Under the pieces are notes generated by a model that worked only from the letters and a program-made list of their open reading frames with translations, was not told where the DNA came from and searched no databases. This document shows, one piece after another, positions 7,267-8,058 of a stretch of DNA of 8,058 nucleotides. The translations under genes and the position numbers were made by a program. Position 1 is the stretch's first letter, and every line of letters begins with the position of its first letter. Origin of the DNA: Ectothiorhodospiraceae bacterium (GTDB lineage: Bacteria; Pseudomonadota; Gammaproteobacteria; Nitrococcales; AK92); NCBI GenBank assembly GCA_029263635.1, contig JAJUFY010000090.1, positions 1-8,058 on the forward strand, in the 5' to 3' direction.

Positions 7267-7289
7267 GCTGCCCGACAGGCGTGGGCAGC
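7267..7289 (+). repeat. Inverted repeat, 7-bp arms, GST leader
   Basis: GCTGCCC (7267-7273) and GGGCAGC (7283-7289) pair perfectly around a 9-base spacer. It lies 2 bases before a second inverted repeat and about 40 bases upstream of the GST start. There is no downstream T-run on either strand, so it is not an intrinsic terminator. It could be an operator or the first stem of a structured leader. Confidence 0.4.
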
Positions 7290-7291
7290 GG

Positions 7292-7317
7292 GCCGGCAAT
7301 CGATTATCGTTGCCGGC
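7292..7317 (+). repeat. Inverted repeat, 8-bp arms plus inner CGAT/ATCG dyad, directly upstream of GST start
   Basis: GCCGGCAA (7292-7299) pairs with TTGCCGGC (7310-7317). After one unpaired T (7300), CGAT (7301-7304) and ATCG (7306-7309) continue the symmetry about T7305. The dyad ends 13 nt before the ATG at 7331. As DNA it could bind a dimeric repressor; as RNA it would form a stable hairpin close to the ribosome site. There is no T-run after it. Confidence 0.5.
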
Positions 7318-7330
7318 AGCAGGCAAGTGG

Positions 7331-8008
7331 ATGAAACCCATGGCGCGTTTAACGCTGGTGATCGGCAACAAGAATTACTCGTCCTGGTCGCTGCGGCCCT
7401 GGCTGCTGCTCAAGCACCTCGGGCTGCCGTTCGTCGAAAAACGGGTGGATTTGACCGCCGCCGACGTCAAGCAGCAGATCCGGCGGTATTCGCCCGCCGG
7501 CCGGGTGCCGGTGCTGATCGACGGCGACAACCGGGTGTGGGAATCGCTGGCAATCTGCGAGTACCTGGCCGAGCGCGCACCGGCGGGCGCGGTATGGCCC
7601 GAGACGGTGGAGGCGCGCGCTCTGGCACGCGCCATTGCGAGCGAAATGCACAGCAGTTTTGCCGCACTGCGCACGGAACTGCCCATGGACTGCCGGGCTC
7701 GGGAAACCGGAGTCGCGGTCTCGGCGGCGGCCGAAAGCGACATCGCGCGGGTGGTCGAGATCTGGACCGACTGCCGTCGCCGACATCAGGCCGCCGGACC
7801 CTGGCTGTTCGGCCGCTTTGGCGCAGCCGACGCCATGTTCGCCCCGGTCGCGCTGCGCTTCGCCGCCTACGGCATCCGCCTGCCGGAACCGGCAGCAGCC
7901 TATATGGCCACCGTGCTGGCCGATCCGGCGCTAAAGGCGTGGGTGGCAGCCGGCCAGGCCGAGCCCGAGCGGGCGGCCTGGCTGGAGCGAGGCGCCGGGC
8001 ACAACTGA
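7331..8008 (+). CDS. Glutathione S-transferase family protein
   Basis: This is a cytoplasmic protein of 225 residues, the normal length for a GST. The N-terminal thioredoxin-like domain (about 5-85) has NKNYSSWSLRPWL at 13-25, where Ser17 or Ser18 is the likely glutathione-activating residue. The cis-proline motif RVPVL has Pro60, and Glu71-Ser72 in VWESLAICEYL is the glutathione gamma-glutamyl contact. The C-terminal helical domain (about 95-215) contains the capping-box region LFGRFGAADAMFAP. Family members conjugate glutathione to electrophiles or isomerise substrates; which applies here is unknown. The reading frame is open back to 7217, but the family-like sequence begins only at MARLTL. 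The ATG at 7331 has AGG 7 nt upstream and is preferred; the ATG at 7340 (222 residues) is nearly as good. It is transcribed divergently from the kinase operon, behind two inverted repeats. Confidence 0.93.
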   Translation: MKPMARLTLVIGNKNYSSWSLRPWLLLKHLGLPFVEKRVDLTAADVKQQIRRYSPAGRVPVLIDGDNRVWESLAICEYLAERAPAGAVWPETVEARALARAIASEMHSSFAALRTELPMDCRARETGVAVSAAAESDIARVVEIWTDCRRRHQAAGPWLFGRFGAADAMFAPVALRFAAYGIRLPEPAAAYMATVLADPALKAWVAAGQAEPERAAWLERGAGHN

Positions 8009-8042
8009 GTAAAGGGTGCGCGCCGGCAGCAGATGGGCGGCA

Positions 8043-8057
8043 GCGCTCCCGGAGCGC
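8043..8057 (+). terminator. Possible hairpin downstream of GST gene (window edge)
   Basis: GCGCTCC and GGAGCGC form a dyad around one base, which as RNA gives at least a 5-bp stem with a 5-base loop, 34 bases after the GST stop. The window ends here, so whether a T-run follows cannot be seen. Confidence 0.2.
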
Positions 8058-8058
8058 C

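Larger units (their letters stand above)
7166..7330. promoter_or_regulatory. Divergent intergenic region between kinase operon and GST gene
   Basis: These 165 bases separate two divergently transcribed units and must hold both promoters unless transcription starts inside genes. I see no strong -35/-10 pair on either strand. The kinase side carries the small palindrome CTTCA-G-TGAAG (7195-7205), about 30 nt upstream of the TTG start. The GST side carries two adjacent inverted repeats at 7267-7289 and 7292-7317. AT-rich GATTATCG (7302-7309), inside the second repeat, is the best candidate for a -10 element of the GST gene, but this is weak. Confidence 0.45.

Noticed and set aside
7217..7330. 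Upstream extension of the GST reading frame
   Set aside because: The 38 extra codons do not resemble GST N-termini and run through both inverted repeats. The ATGs at 7331 and 7340 sit exactly where the family begins.
1..8058. CRISPR arrays, tRNA/rRNA genes, insertion sequences, phage or defence genes
   Set aside because: No regularly spaced repeats, cloverleaf-like segments, transposase motifs, terminal repeats or recognisable defence domains were seen on either strand.

Overview
The window is GC-rich and densely coded. Its codon choice and protein families fit a proteobacterium, probably beta or gamma, but nothing here fixes the genus. There is no phage, transposon, tRNA, rRNA or CRISPR signal. 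Six clear protein genes are present, plus one very short reading frame that may be a gene scar.

Left part (1-2024, plus strand): a small alpha/beta hydrolase (164-679) is followed after 118 bases by a 12-helix major facilitator superfamily transporter of the monocarboxylate/oxalate-formate type (798-2024). Its stop overlaps the stop of the converging signalling operon by 4 bases.

Central part (7165-2021, minus strand): a compact signalling operon. In transcription order it holds a 1045-residue membrane hybrid histidine kinase (four N-terminal helices, GAF, long coiled coil, HisKA, HATPase_c, three receivers), a CheR-type methyltransferase, a 20-codon reading frame whose ATG overlaps the cheR stop as ATGA, and a receiver-histidine kinase fusion. 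Spacings are 12 nt, a 4-nt overlap and 4 nt, so the genes are probably translated in a coupled way. No receptor, CheA, CheW, CheB or DNA-binding output gene lies in the window. The chain of receivers and kinases suggests a phosphorelay whose final output is elsewhere.

Two anomalies stand out in this operon. The receiver of the second kinase is about 12 residues short between its acidic pocket and its phospho-acceptor Asp. The place where cheB would be expected, between cheR and the receiver-kinase, holds only the 20-codon frame. Together they suggest a cluster that has undergone in-frame reduction.

Right part (7166-8058): a 165-base divergent intergenic region separates the kinase operon from a glutathione S-transferase family gene (7331-8008). 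This region carries two adjacent inverted repeats just upstream of the transferase start, which are candidates for an operator or an mRNA leader structure.
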